Under the pieces are notes generated by a model that was not told where the DNA came from, searched no databases, and was given only the letters and a program-made list of their open reading frames with translations. A stretch of DNA of 64,000 bases from Pseudomonas alkylphenolica (GTDB taxonomy: Bacteria; Pseudomonadota; Gammaproteobacteria; Pseudomonadales; Pseudomonadaceae): positions 4,405,501 to 4,469,500 of the forward strand of contig NZ_CP009048.1 in the NCBI RefSeq assembly GCF_000746525.1, given 5' to 3'. This document shows, piece after piece, positions 52,014 to 59,351 of the stretch; the first letter of the stretch is position 1; each line of letters opens with the position of its first letter. A program made the position numbers and the translations under genes.

Positions 52014-52496
52014 TTACTCTGCACCAAGCTGTAACAAGCCCTCTAGCGCGGCGATTACCGTTTGTCGGCGTACCTCGTCGCGGTCGCCGTCGAAGTGCCG
52101 ACGCTCGCTGCTGACATGGCTGCCATCGGCCCAGGCCAGCCATACGGTACCCACCGGTTTGGCCGGCGACCCACCGTCCGGCCCGGCCACGCCACTGACC
52201 GCCACGGCGAACCGCGCACCGCTGGCAGCCTGGGCGCCGCGGACCATGGCCTCGACCACTTCCTGGCTGACCGCCCCGACCTCGGCGAACAGGGTTGGCG
52301 GCACCGCCAGCTGGCGGGTCTTCTGGGGGTTGGAGTAAGTCACATAACCGGCTTCGAACCAGGCCGAACTGCCCGGAATCCGCGTAATGGCCTCGGCGAT
52401 GCCGCCGCCGGTGCAAGACTCGGCAGTGGTCACCTGGGCATTGAAGCGGCGCAGGTGTTCACCCAGGCGGGCGGAAAGCGCAGTGATCGGGTCCAT
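52014..52496 (-). CDS. pncC: Nicotinamide-nucleotide amidohydrolase PncC (CinA C-terminal family)
   Basis: A 160-residue CinA C-domain protein without the N-terminal CinA part, as usual in gamma-proteobacteria: TAESCTGGGIAEAITRIPGS holds the catalytic Ser, and GVAGPDGGSPAKPVGTVWLA the conserved loop. It deamidates NMN to NaMN. It lies upstream of recA on the same strand, in the recX-recA-pncC order found beside tailocin loci. Confidence 0.94.
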   Translation of the reverse strand: MDPITALSARLGEHLRRFNAQVTTAESCTGGGIAEAITRIPGSSAWFEAGYVTYSNPQKTRQLAVPPTLFAEVGAVSQEVVEAMVRGAQAASGARFAVAVSGVAGPDGGSPAKPVGTVWLAWADGSHVSSERRHFDGDRDEVRRQTVIAALEGLLQLGAE

Positions 52497-52555
52497 GGCA
52501 AGCTCCTTGAAAGACTGTCGCCTACCCTACACCAGCTATCGTCCGACACAAATCC

Positions 52556-52984
52556 TCAGCGCTGCAGCGCGCGTACATAAGCCTGACAGGCCCGCAAGGC
52601 GATCAGTCCCCGATCACCGCGGTCGGTGATGGCGATAATTCGTCGAGCATGCGCTGGCTCAAGTCGGGCGCGTACGGGGTCATGATCCAGGCCGCCGGTG
52701 GCGGGGGCGGCAGGCACACCGGAGACGGCGTCGGCGCCAAGGAGGACTGACAGCCGTAAATCAGCAGTGGCAAGACGGTCACGCAGGCGCGCTTGAGTCT
52801 GTTGCGCATCGAGTAACTCCTGATAATGGGATTGATCGTTGGCCTGGATCTGCTGCTCCAGCACCTGACGCTGCTGACGCTCGCCAAGCGCCTGGCTGGC
52901 CAGGGCTTCGGCCAGTTGCTGGCGCTCCTGGGCGTGGGTCCGTGCCTGCTGCGCCAGTTGCGCGCTATATCGCCATGCCTGAGC
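52556..52984 (-). pseudogene. Truncated i-spanin Rz (prophage/tailocin lysis gene relic)
   Basis: The minus frame reads WRYSAQLAQQARTHAQERQQ, a long polar helix (QANDQSHYQELLDAQQTQAR), then DRLATADLRLSVLLGAD and the spanin-like tail ARRIIAITDRGDRGLIALRA, all typical of phage Rz. A TAG (52985-52987) replaces the expected N-terminal transmembrane anchor, so the gene is broken at its 5' end exactly where the excisionase-like gene begins on the other strand. A GTG at 52864 could give a 102-residue fragment without anchor. Rz normally joins the inner membrane to Rz1. The gene points toward pncC, as in tailocin lysis cassettes of fluorescent pseudomonads. Confidence 0.78.
52603..52809 (-). CDS. o-spanin Rz1-like lipoprotein nested within Rz
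   Basis: A 68-residue frame inside the Rz relic in a different reading frame: MRNRLKRACVTVLPLLIYGC is a lipoprotein signal with lipobox and Cys20, followed by a Pro-rich stretch (CLPPPPPAAW), exactly the Rz1 layout. Nesting inside Rz is the hallmark of spanin gene pairs. The reading frame is intact but its partner lacks its anchor, so it is probably non-functional in lysis. Confidence 0.75.
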   Translation of the reverse strand: MRNRLKRACVTVLPLLIYGCQSSLAPTPSPVCLPPPPPAAWIMTPYAPDLSQRMLDELSPSPTAVIGD

Positions 52985-52999
52985 CTAGCGCGCTGGGTA

Positions 53000-53173
53000 A
53001 TGATCAAACGTGCCGCCGAACTTACTGGGTACAGCGAAGACGCCATCCGCCACAAAGTGAAGGATGGCACCTGGGCACAAGGCCGCGTCTGGCGCAAAAC
53101 TCCGGACGGGCGAATCGCAATCAACATGGCAGAGTATGACAAATGGGCCGAGAGCGCATCACAAGTGGCCTAG
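53000..53173 (+). CDS. Excisionase-like small DNA-binding protein
   Basis: A 57-residue reading from ATG 53000: MIKRAAELTGYSEDAIRHKV and RVWRKTPDGRIAINMAEYDK match the DUF1233/excisionase pattern of small winged-helix proteins beside phage integrases. Family members usually start a few residues earlier (an in-frame ARWV precedes the Met), so the native start may have been lost at the junction with the Rz relic. It overlaps the integrase start by 31 bp, showing translational coupling. Confidence 0.75.
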   Translation: MIKRAAELTGYSEDAIRHKVKDGTWAQGRVWRKTPDGRIAINMAEYDKWAESASQVA

Positions 53174-54399
53174 AGGCCGAGCTGGCAAAGCACACCGGCA
53201 TTGAGATTCACGGCGGTAACCTGCGGATCGTCTTCATGTGGCGCCGCATACGCTGCCGTGAGTCTCTCGGCCTACCGGTGACCAAAGCCAACATCAAACA
53301 TGCCGCCCTGCTCAGGGCGGCAATTCTTCACGAGATCAAGCTGGGGACCTTTGAATATGGCCGTCACTTTCCCGACTCAAAGCACGCCGCGAACTACAGC
53401 AGCGCCAAGGACGAACGACTGAGCGTACTGGTAGAGCGTTACAAACCTCTGAAGGCAGTGGACATCACTCCAATGACCGAGGAAAAGTATGGCTATGCCT
53501 TGGACATCTGTGTCGAGCTGGTCGGCAAGGACCGCCTCGCTGGCATCTTGCTGCCCGAGGACATACAAGCGCTTCGCGCTCAATTGATCGAGACCCGGGC
53601 GCCGTCTACAGCCAACCATTACCTTGCTACGTTCTCCGGCTTCCTCACCTGGTGCGAGAGCAATGGCTACTGCAGGAGCGGACTCGCTGCGGCATGCACC
53701 CGGTTTGCCATGAGCGAAAAAGAGCCCGATCCGCTCACCCACGACGAATTCGACCAACTCCTCACAAAAGGGTGCCTACACCCACAAGACAAGGCGGCGA
53801 TCACGCTTGCCGTCTACACCGGCCTACGCCTCGGCGAATTGTGCGCACTGGCCTTGGAAGATATCGACCTGACGACCGGCAGGATCGATATCACTCGGGC
53901 CATCACCGCCACCGGCACCTTCAAGGTCCCCAAAACCGGCAAGCCGCGAACCGTACTGCTGATGCAGCCAGCGATCGAGGCGTGCGAAGTTCTGATGGGC
54001 ATTGTCGCTGGACACCCGAAGCGGCAAATCCGGGTGTACCAGAACCGCCATGAATGGCGGGACGAGTCAGTCATCCCCCTTCTATCACCTGGTACCCAGG
54101 CAAGGAAACGGGTGATCAACGTGTGGTTCGTGTCAACCGCCTGGAACACGAAGTGGGCCGCAATCCAGCGCCGCGCCGGGATCCGGGCCAGGCGACCGTA
54201 CCAAACGCGCCACACCTATGCATGCTGGTGCCTCACTGCTCGCGGGAACCTAGCATTCATCGCCAAACAAATGGGGCACAAAGACTTCACCATGCTTGTT
54301 GAGGTCTATGCAAAATGGATGGATGACGAGTCACCGACAGAACTGCAGCACATATGGACAGGCATTCGATTGCAAAGCACAAGAAATACCCGCCCATAA
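53143..54399 (+). CDS. Tyrosine-family site-specific integrase
   Basis: A 418-residue phage-type integrase. N-terminal arm-binding domain resembles DUF3596 (GLEAELAKHTGIEIHGGNLR), then a core-binding SAM-like domain, then the catalytic domain with all key residues: Arg229 (TGLRLGEL), Lys264, Tyr353/Arg356 (PYQTRHTYA, Tyr in place of the first His as in many phage members), His379 (GHKDF) and Tyr389 nucleophile. It overlaps the excisionase gene. It looks intact. The attachment sites are not proved; arm-like GTGGGGC repeats occur at 55.5-55.75 kb. Confidence 0.93.
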   Translation: MGRERITSGLEAELAKHTGIEIHGGNLRIVFMWRRIRCRESLGLPVTKANIKHAALLRAAILHEIKLGTFEYGRHFPDSKHAANYSSAKDERLSVLVERYKPLKAVDITPMTEEKYGYALDICVELVGKDRLAGILLPEDIQALRAQLIETRAPSTANHYLATFSGFLTWCESNGYCRSGLAAACTRFAMSEKEPDPLTHDEFDQLLTKGCLHPQDKAAITLAVYTGLRLGELCALALEDIDLTTGRIDITRAITATGTFKVPKTGKPRTVLLMQPAIEACEVLMGIVAGHPKRQIRVYQNRHEWRDESVIPLLSPGTQARKRVINVWFVSTAWNTKWAAIQRRAGIRARRPYQTRHTYACWCLTARGNLAFIAKQMGHKDFTMLVEVYAKWMDDESPTELQHIWTGIRLQSTRNTRP

Positions 54400-54400
54400 C

Positions 54401-54430
54401 AAAAAGCCCGGCATATAGCCGGGCTTTTTG
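54401..54430. terminator. Hairpin after integrase (bidirectional), copy 1
   Basis: AAAAAGCCCGGC-ATATA-GCCGGGCTTTTTG. With A and T runs on both sides it can end both integrase and the convergent minus-strand cargo. Nearly the same hairpin recurs at 55366-55394. Confidence 0.9.
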
Positions 54431-54445
54431 TTGTGGGATTGCAAA

Positions 54446-54622
54446 TCAGCACATCATGACGGGCTTCTCAATACCCAGCTCTGCGCAAGCATCCTTCAGG
54501 CTCTGATCAGCCTCTTGGAAACGACGTACGCGGGCTAGGGTGTAGTCGCGACCACTCAACCCGTCTTTACGAGGGGTCGTGGCATGCTTTTTCTGATACT
54601 CACTAGCGCTAAAGCTTTTCAT
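54446..54622 (-). CDS. 58-residue basic protein of unknown function
   Basis: MKSFSASEYQKKHATTPRKD followed by GLSGRDYTLARVRRFQEADQ and a C-terminal LGIEKPVMMC. The sequence is Lys/Arg-rich with one predicted amphipathic helix (YTLARVRRFQEADQSLKDAC). The ATG is preceded by AAGGAATCAGGTC. It starts 16 bp after the ClpP-like gene on the same strand, so it is probably the second gene of that unit. No family recognised. Confidence 0.6.
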   Translation of the reverse strand: MKSFSASEYQKKHATTPRKDGLSGRDYTLARVRRFQEADQSLKDACAELGIEKPVMMC

Positions 54623-54638
54623 GACCTGATTCCTTTCC

Positions 54639-55292
54639 TTATAAGGGAATAAAGCAATCTTTGTTGCTTTGATATGCTTCCAACATGTGCTGCAACACAT
54701 GTTTATACGTTGCCTGCGGCGTTGAGAATGTCGCTGTGTGAATCCCATTGAGGCCAAGATGATCGAGGTAACGATAGAACAGGTCATCAAACATATCTAC
54801 CTGTTCGCGAGCGCTATCTCGGATCGTTTTGTTCTTGAAGTCATCAATGAAGCAGTAATAGTCGCCATCTGGCCATCGCGGGCGGTGATACATGAGCACC
54901 GCAGGCTTCAGAGGATTAACAGAAACAACGCGACCTTCGCCTGGGTCATTCGCAAGGTTGACCGGGTCGAGGGCGAACCACAACCAGAGCACTGCGGCGC
55001 AACTCATTGCAAACCTGCCAACCGCAATCTCAACGTCAGCATTGGTACGAGCCAGAGCTTCAATGAGGTCCTGCAGCTGACCGACGTTCCCACCAGGATT
55101 TGCCCGCAAATAAATACGGATCTTTTTTCCAAGCGGAGCGTCCTGCAGCATCTGAATCAGAGGCCCTACTGACGCTGGGTCAATGCAGGTCAGCTCTACA
55201 GTTTCCCTGTCATCATTCTTAACGACATGAAGCTGTGACATCACAGACTCAGCAGCAGTTCCATCCTGCTCGGCGATCGCACCTACTTCCAT
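54639..55292 (-). CDS. Divergent ClpP/SDH-fold putative serine peptidase (mobile-element cargo)
   Basis: A 217-residue protein whose core aligns by eye with the ClpP/crotonase superfamily: oxyanion-hole strand and glycines in IRIYLRANPGGNVGQLQDLI (residues 58-77), VEIAVGRFAMSCAAVLWLW with candidate nucleophile Ser97, and VVSVNPLKPAVLMYHRP with candidate His136 where ClpP has its MIHQP His. The AMSCAA block is closer to the SDH/SppA-like AMSAGT pattern than to classic ClpP AASMGA. A 14-residue insertion lies between Ser and His; the Asp of the triad could not be placed with confidence. A good SD (AAGGG, 7 nt) supports the start. AT-rich codon use compared with neighbours suggests transfer. Role unknown; proteolysis is inferred. 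Confidence 0.65.
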   Translation of the reverse strand: MEVGAIAEQDGTAAESVMSQLHVVKNDDRETVELTCIDPASVGPLIQMLQDAPLGKKIRIYLRANPGGNVGQLQDLIEALARTNADVEIAVGRFAMSCAAVLWLWFALDPVNLANDPGEGRVVSVNPLKPAVLMYHRPRWPDGDYYCFIDDFKNKTIRDSAREQVDMFDDLFYRYLDHLGLNGIHTATFSTPQATYKHVLQHMLEAYQSNKDCFIPL

Positions 55293-55365
55293 GAGTGACC
55301 CTTAAATGACACGTTCTTTGCAAAAAGCCATTCAGAATAATGGCCATTTGCCATCTATACAGTCG

Positions 55366-55394
55366 AAAAAAGCCCGGCTATAGCCGGGCTTTTC
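55366..55394. terminator. Hairpin bordering the cargo module, copy 2
   Basis: AAAAAAGCCCGGC-TA-TAGCCGGGCTTTT, nearly identical in stem to copy 1 at 54401-54430. Confidence 0.85.
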
Positions 55395-55692
55395 GATCAT
55401 TCCTAAAAGTCAAACAGGAACGATGGAATGCGCGAATGTTCGGTCATGCGGCCATTTGATGTCAAGCAAAGCTTTGTGACACGACACATTTAATGGCAAA
55501 AAATTGATCTAAGTGGGGCGAATCGAATAGCTAATCGGCAATGTGACCCGGCTACGGTGGTGCGTGTGCCGCCTCTGCACCCGTGTTAACCTACGATCTT
55601 GCGCAAAATGGGAATGTAGGGACTCACCAATCAGGTGACACAGAATTTGACCAGGGCCATACGCGCCGTGGCATTTAGACCTGCAAATCGCA

Positions 55693-55730
55693 AAGCAGAA
55701 AGCAGAAAGCAGAAAGCAGAAAGCAGAAAG
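55693..55730. repeat. Tandem 7-bp repeat upstream of mutS
   Basis: Five perfect tandem copies of AAGCAGA plus a partial sixth (AAG), ending 46 bp before the mutS ATG. Short perfect arrays like this change length by slippage. Confidence 0.9.
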
Positions 55731-55776
55731 CCCCAAATTTGCCCCACAATTTTGAGACAGTCGCTCTAACCACCTG

Positions 55777-58356
55777 ATGAATAAAGCAATTTCCGATTTC
55801 TCCGCACACACCCCGATGATGCAGCAGTACTGGAAGCTGAAAAACCAGCATCCGGATCAACTGATGTTCTACCGCATGGGCGACTTCTACGAAATCTTCT
55901 ATGAAGATGCGAAGAAGGCCGCAAAACTCCTGGACATTACCCTGACTGCCCGCGGGCAATCGGCGGGCCAGTCGATCCCCATGTGCGGTATCCCCTTCCA
56001 CGCGGCCGAGGGCTACCTGGCCAAGCTGGTAAAGCTGGGCGAATCGGTGGTGATCTGCGAACAGATCGGCGACCCGGCCACCAGCAAGGGCCCGGTCGAG
56101 CGCCAGGTGGTGCGCATCATCACCCCGGGCACGGTCAGCGACGAGGCGCTGCTCGATGAGCGCCGCGACAACCTGATCGCCGCCGTACTGGGTGACGAGC
56201 GCCTGTTCGGCCTGGCCGTGCTGGATATCACCAGCGGCAACTTCACCGTGCTGGAGATCAAGGGCTGGGAAAACCTGCTGGCCGAGCTTGAACGCATCAA
56301 TCCGGTCGAGCTGCTGATCCCGGATGACTGGCCACAAGGCCTGCCGGCCGAAAAACGCCGTGGCGCCCGCCGCCGTGCGCCGTGGGACTTCGACCGCGAT
56401 TCGGCACGCAAGAGCCTCTGCCAGCAGTTCGCAACCCAGGACCTCAAAGGCTTCGGCTGCGAGAAGCTGACCCTGGCCATCGGCGCTGCCGGTTGCCTGC
56501 TGGGCTACGCCAAGGAAACCCAGCGCACTGCCCTGCCGCACCTGCGCAGCCTCAAGCATGAACGCCTGGACGATACCGTGGTGCTCGACGGCGCCAGCCG
56601 CCGTAACCTCGAACTGGACGTAAACCTGGCCGGTGGCCGCGACAATACCTTGCAGTCGGTCATCGACCGCTGCCAGACCGCCATGGGCAGCCGTCTGCTG
56701 ACGCGCTGGCTGAACCGTCCGCTGCGCGACCTGAAAGTGCTGCAGGCACGCCAGGGTTCGATTCGCTGCCTGCTCGACAGCTACCGCTTTGAAAAACTGC
56801 AGCCGCAGCTCAAGGAAATCGGCGACCTCGAACGGATCCTTGCCCGTATCGGCCTGCGCAACGCCCGTCCACGAGACCTGGCGCGCCTGCGCGATGCCTT
56901 GGGCGCTCTACCTGAATTGCAAAACGCTATGGCGGAGCTCGAAGCACCGCACCTGGCGCGCCTGGCGGCCATCACCGGCACCTACCCGGAACTGGCCGAC
57001 TTGCTGGAAAAAGCCATCATCGACAACCCGCCCGCGGTCATCCGTGACGGCGGTGTGCTGAAAACCGGCTACGACAGCGAACTGGACGAATTGCTGTCCA
57101 TGAGCGAGAACGCCGGCCAGTTCCTTATCGATCTGGAAGCACGGGAAAAAACCCGCACCGGCCTGGCCAACCTCAAGGTCGGCTACAACCGTGTGCATGG
57201 CTACTTCATCGAGCTGCCAAGCAAGCAGGCCGAACAGGCACCTGCCGACTACATTCGGCGGCAGACGCTCAAGGGTGCCGAACGCTTCATCACCCCGGAA
57301 CTGAAAGTCTTCGAAGACAAGGCGCTGTCGGCCAAGAGTCGCGCCCTTGCCCGCGAGAAGATGCTCTACGACGCGCTGCTGGAAACCTTGATCGGTCATT
57401 TGGCGCCCCTGCAAGACACCTCCGCGGCCTTGGCCGAGCTGGATGTGCTGAGCAACCTCGCCGAGCGCGCACTGAACCTGGACCTGAACTGCCCGTCCTT
57501 CGTCGACGAGCCGTGCATGCGCATCAGCCAGGGTCGCCACCCGGTGGTCGAGCAAGTACTGACCACACCGTTCGTGGCCAACGACCTGGCACTGGACGAC
57601 AACACCCGCATGCTGGTGATCACCGGCCCGAACATGGGCGGTAAATCCACCTACATGCGCCAGACGGCGCTGATTGTGCTGATGGCGCATATCGGCAGCT
57701 TCGTACCGGCAGCCAGCTGCGAGCTGTCACTGGTCGACCGCATTTTCACCCGTATCGGCTCCAGCGACGATCTGGCTGGCGGGCGCTCGACCTTCATGGT
57801 CGAAATGAGCGAAACCGCCAACATCCTGCACAACGCCACCGATCGCAGCCTGGTGCTGATGGACGAAGTCGGCCGTGGTACCAGTACCTTCGACGGCCTG
57901 TCCCTGGCCTGGGCTGCCGCCGAACGTCTGGCGCAACTGCGCGCCTACACGCTGTTTGCCACTCACTACTTTGAACTCACGGTGCTGCCGGAGAGCGAAC
58001 CTCTGGTGGCCAACGTGCACCTGAACGCCACCGAGCACAACGAGCGCATCGTGTTCCTGCACCATGTGCTGCCGGGCCCTGCCAGCCAGAGCTACGGCCT
58101 GGCCGTGGCGCAACTGGCGGGCGTACCGACGCCGGTGATCCAGCGCGCGCGCGAACACCTGGGCCGGCTGGAAACCGCCAGCCTGCCGCATGAAATGCCT
58201 GCAGTGCCAAAGGGTGCGCAAGATGTTCCGCACCAGAGCGACCTGTTTGCCAGCCTGCCACACCCGGCCATCGAGAAGCTCGGGAAGCTCGACCTGGACA
58301 ACATGACGCCGCGTCAAGCTATCGAAATGCTCTATACACTGAAGACTCTGTTATAA
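55777..58356 (+). CDS. mutS: DNA mismatch repair protein MutS
   Basis: An 859-residue mismatch-recognition ATPase. The mismatch-binding Phe-x-Glu motif is [14 protein letters not shown] (Phe near residue 36); connector, core and clamp follow; Walker [14 protein letters not shown] is near residue 616, Walker [16 protein letters not shown] near 695, and [10 protein letters not shown] after it. A C-terminal tetramer/beta-clamp region includes QSDLFASL, a clamp-binding motif. No strong SD is visible before the ATG. Loss gives hypermutators. Downstream is fdxA, as in other pseudomonads. Confidence 0.98.
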   Translation: MNKAISDFSAHTPMMQQYWKLKNQHPDQLMFYRMGDFYEIFYEDAKKAAKLLDITLTARGQSAGQSIPMCGIPFHAAEGYLAKLVKLGESVVICEQIGDPATSKGPVERQVVRIITPGTVSDEALLDERRDNLIAAVLGDERLFGLAVLDITSGNFTVLEIKGWENLLAELERINPVELLIPDDWPQGLPAEKRRGARRRAPWDFDRDSARKSLCQQFATQDLKGFGCEKLTLAIGAAGCLLGYAKETQRTALPHLRSLKHERLDDTVVLDGASRRNLELDVNLAGGRDNTLQSVIDRCQTAMGSRLLTRWLNRPLRDLKVLQARQGSIRCLLDSYRFEKLQPQLKEIGDLERILARIGLRNARPRDLARLRDALGALPELQNAMAELEAPHLARLAAITGTYPELADLLEKAIIDNPPAVIRDGGVLKTGYDSELDELLSMSENAGQFLIDLEAREKTRTGLANLKVGYNRVHGYFIELPSKQAEQAPADYIRRQTLKGAERFITPELKVFEDKALSAKSRALAREKMLYDALLETLIGHLAPLQDTSAALAELDVLSNLAERALNLDLNCPSFVDEPCMRISQGRHPVVEQVLTTPFVANDLALDDNTRMLVITGPNMGGKSTYMRQTALIVLMAHIGSFVPAASCELSLVDRIFTRIGSSDDLAGGRSTFMVEMSETANILHNATDRSLVLMDEVGRGTSTFDGLSLAWAAAERLAQLRAYTLFATHYFELTVLPESEPLVANVHLNATEHNERIVFLHHVLPGPASQSYGLAVAQLAGVPTPVIQRAREHLGRLETASLPHEMPAVPKGAQDVPHQSDLFASLPHPAIEKLGKLDLDNMTPRQAIEMLYTLKTLL

Positions 58357-58496
58357 CGCGAGCCCGCACAAGCTGATAGAATCCCGCGCGGTTTGGCGGT
58401 GCTGCAGGTTACTAGCCTGGCCTGCAGCCGAACGACCAAACCGAGCGACCCTGTCTGGAAGGGTATCGCTGCCGTCGCCTGAGGAGAGAATTAGAA

Positions 58497-58820
58497 ATGA
58501 CCTTCGTCGTCACCGACAACTGCATCAAGTGCAAGTACACCGACTGCGTAGAAGTCTGTCCGGTGGACTGCTTCTACGAAGGCCCGAACTTCCTGGTCAT
58601 TCACCCGGATGAGTGCATCGACTGTGCACTGTGCGAGCCTGAATGCCCTGCCCAAGCCATTTTCTCGGAAGACGAAGTGCCAAGTGGCATGGAGAACTTC
58701 ATCGAGCTCAATGCCGAGCTGGCAGAGATCTGGCCAAACATCACCGAGCGTAAGGATGCCCTGCCGGACGCTGAAGAGTGGGATGGCAAACCAGGCAAGA
58801 TCGCCGATCTGGAGCGTTAA
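58497..58820 (+). CDS. fdxA: Ferredoxin FdxA (7Fe-8S type)
   Basis: A 107-residue ferredoxin with [18 protein letters not shown] and [12 protein letters not shown], the 3Fe-4S/4Fe-4S cluster pattern of Azotobacter/Pseudomonas FdI-like proteins, with an acidic tail. It carries low-potential electrons; Fpr, encoded 14 kb to the left, is a known partner for ferredoxins. A terminator follows 18 bp downstream. Confidence 0.96.
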
Positions 58821-58837
58821 GCACTCCGGCTCACTAA

Positions 58838-58864
58838 AAAAGGCCCCTGGAGGGCCTTTTTTTA
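58838..58864 (+). terminator. Rho-independent terminator of fdxA
   Basis: AAAAAGGCCCCT-GG-AGGGCCTTTTTTT directly after fdxA. Confidence 0.9.
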
Positions 58865-58878
58865 TGTTTATTGCAGGC

Positions 58879-59009
58879 AAAAAAAGGGGGCGGTTTAACC
58901 CGCCCACATTTTTTCCGTAGTCCCTTTGTTCCCTTTCATCATCCTGATGAATCGCGTCCTGCGATGTCCCTGGCCGTCATCCTTGATAGCCTGTGTCAGT
59001 CCGTAGACA
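58879..59009 (-). ncRNA. rsmZ: RsmZ small regulatory RNA
   Basis: The minus strand reads TGTCTACGGACTGACACAGG at the 5' end (a TGTC/GACA stem with GGA in the loop) and carries eight GGA motifs, several exposed in short hairpin loops, before a terminator GGGCGGGTTTAACCGCCCC-like stem and T run. This is the form of RsmZ, a decoy that titrates RsmA/RsmE translational repressors. The position between fdxA and rpoS matches rsmZ in fluorescent pseudomonads. A -10-like TAGTAT lies 9-14 bp before the 5' end. Length about 131 nt. Ends were placed by eye. Confidence 0.92.
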
Positions 59010-59183
59010 CAGTTGAGATACTAGCGTTTGCAGTATTTCCTTCAACAGGTCAAAGCTCTCAAAAAGCTGCAGAAATGTATCTGAAACAAACAATAGATTT
59101 GTTATTTATCAATAGCTTATAAAAATAACCACAGGGAAAACGACAACGTTTTACTAAAACCTATAGCGATGACTTACATAACG

Positions 59184-59201
59184 GGTAAGCGAAGGCTTAC
59201 A
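59184..59201 (-). promoter_or_regulatory. GacA upstream activating sequence of rsmZ
   Basis: TGTAAGCCTTCGCTTACC on the minus strand differs from the palindromic consensus TGTAAGN6CTTACA only in its last base. It is centred about 183 bp upstream of the presumed rsmZ start, as usual for GacA sites. Confidence 0.88.
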
Positions 59202-59304
59202 CGGAAAACAACAGTGCCAACAGCGATTGAGGCTTTCGACTAAACCCGGATGTTTCCCTGGTAACAACAGGAAATGCCTCCCTGTGGTCTGTTTCGTACA
59301 CAAA

Positions 59305-59338
59305 CAAAAACGCCTCGATCATGTCGAGGCGTTCTTTG
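59305..59338 (-). terminator. Rho-independent terminator of rpoS
   Basis: AACGCCTCGA-TCA-TGTCGAGGCGTT flanked by T/A runs; in the minus direction the T run follows the stem, 14 bp after the rpoS stop. Confidence 0.85.
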
Positions 59339-59351
59339 CTACAAGCAGTGC

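Larger units (their letters stand above)
55293..55776. other. Gene-free border region between mobile-element cargo and mutS
   Basis: No supported gene in 484 bp. It holds an inverted repeat GCCATT-CAGAAT-AATGGC (55327-55344) 35-52 bp upstream of the ClpP-like start (possible operator), a terminator hairpin (55366-55394), inverted GTGGGGCRAAT units (55513-55523 plus, 55737-55747 minus), and a 7-bp tandem repeat just before mutS. The mutS promoter must lie here but no strong one was recognised. Confidence 0.65.

Noticed and set aside
54639..54790. Long form of the 58-residue protein starting inside the ClpP-like gene
   Set aside because: The extension is in another frame within a better-supported gene; the ATG at 54622 with purine-rich leader is the simpler start.
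55345..55366. LexA box (CTGTATAG...) upstream of the ClpP-like gene
   Set aside because: Only one half matches; there is no CAG half at the right distance.
55693..55730. CRISPR array
   Set aside because: The units are 7 bp with no spacers; it is a simple tandem repeat. No other CRISPR-like pattern or cas gene was seen.
55675..56559. Minus-strand frame reading FCFLLSAFCFLL from the 7-bp array
   Set aside because: The hydrophobic repeat is just the translation of the AAGCAGA array and the rest is antisense to mutS.
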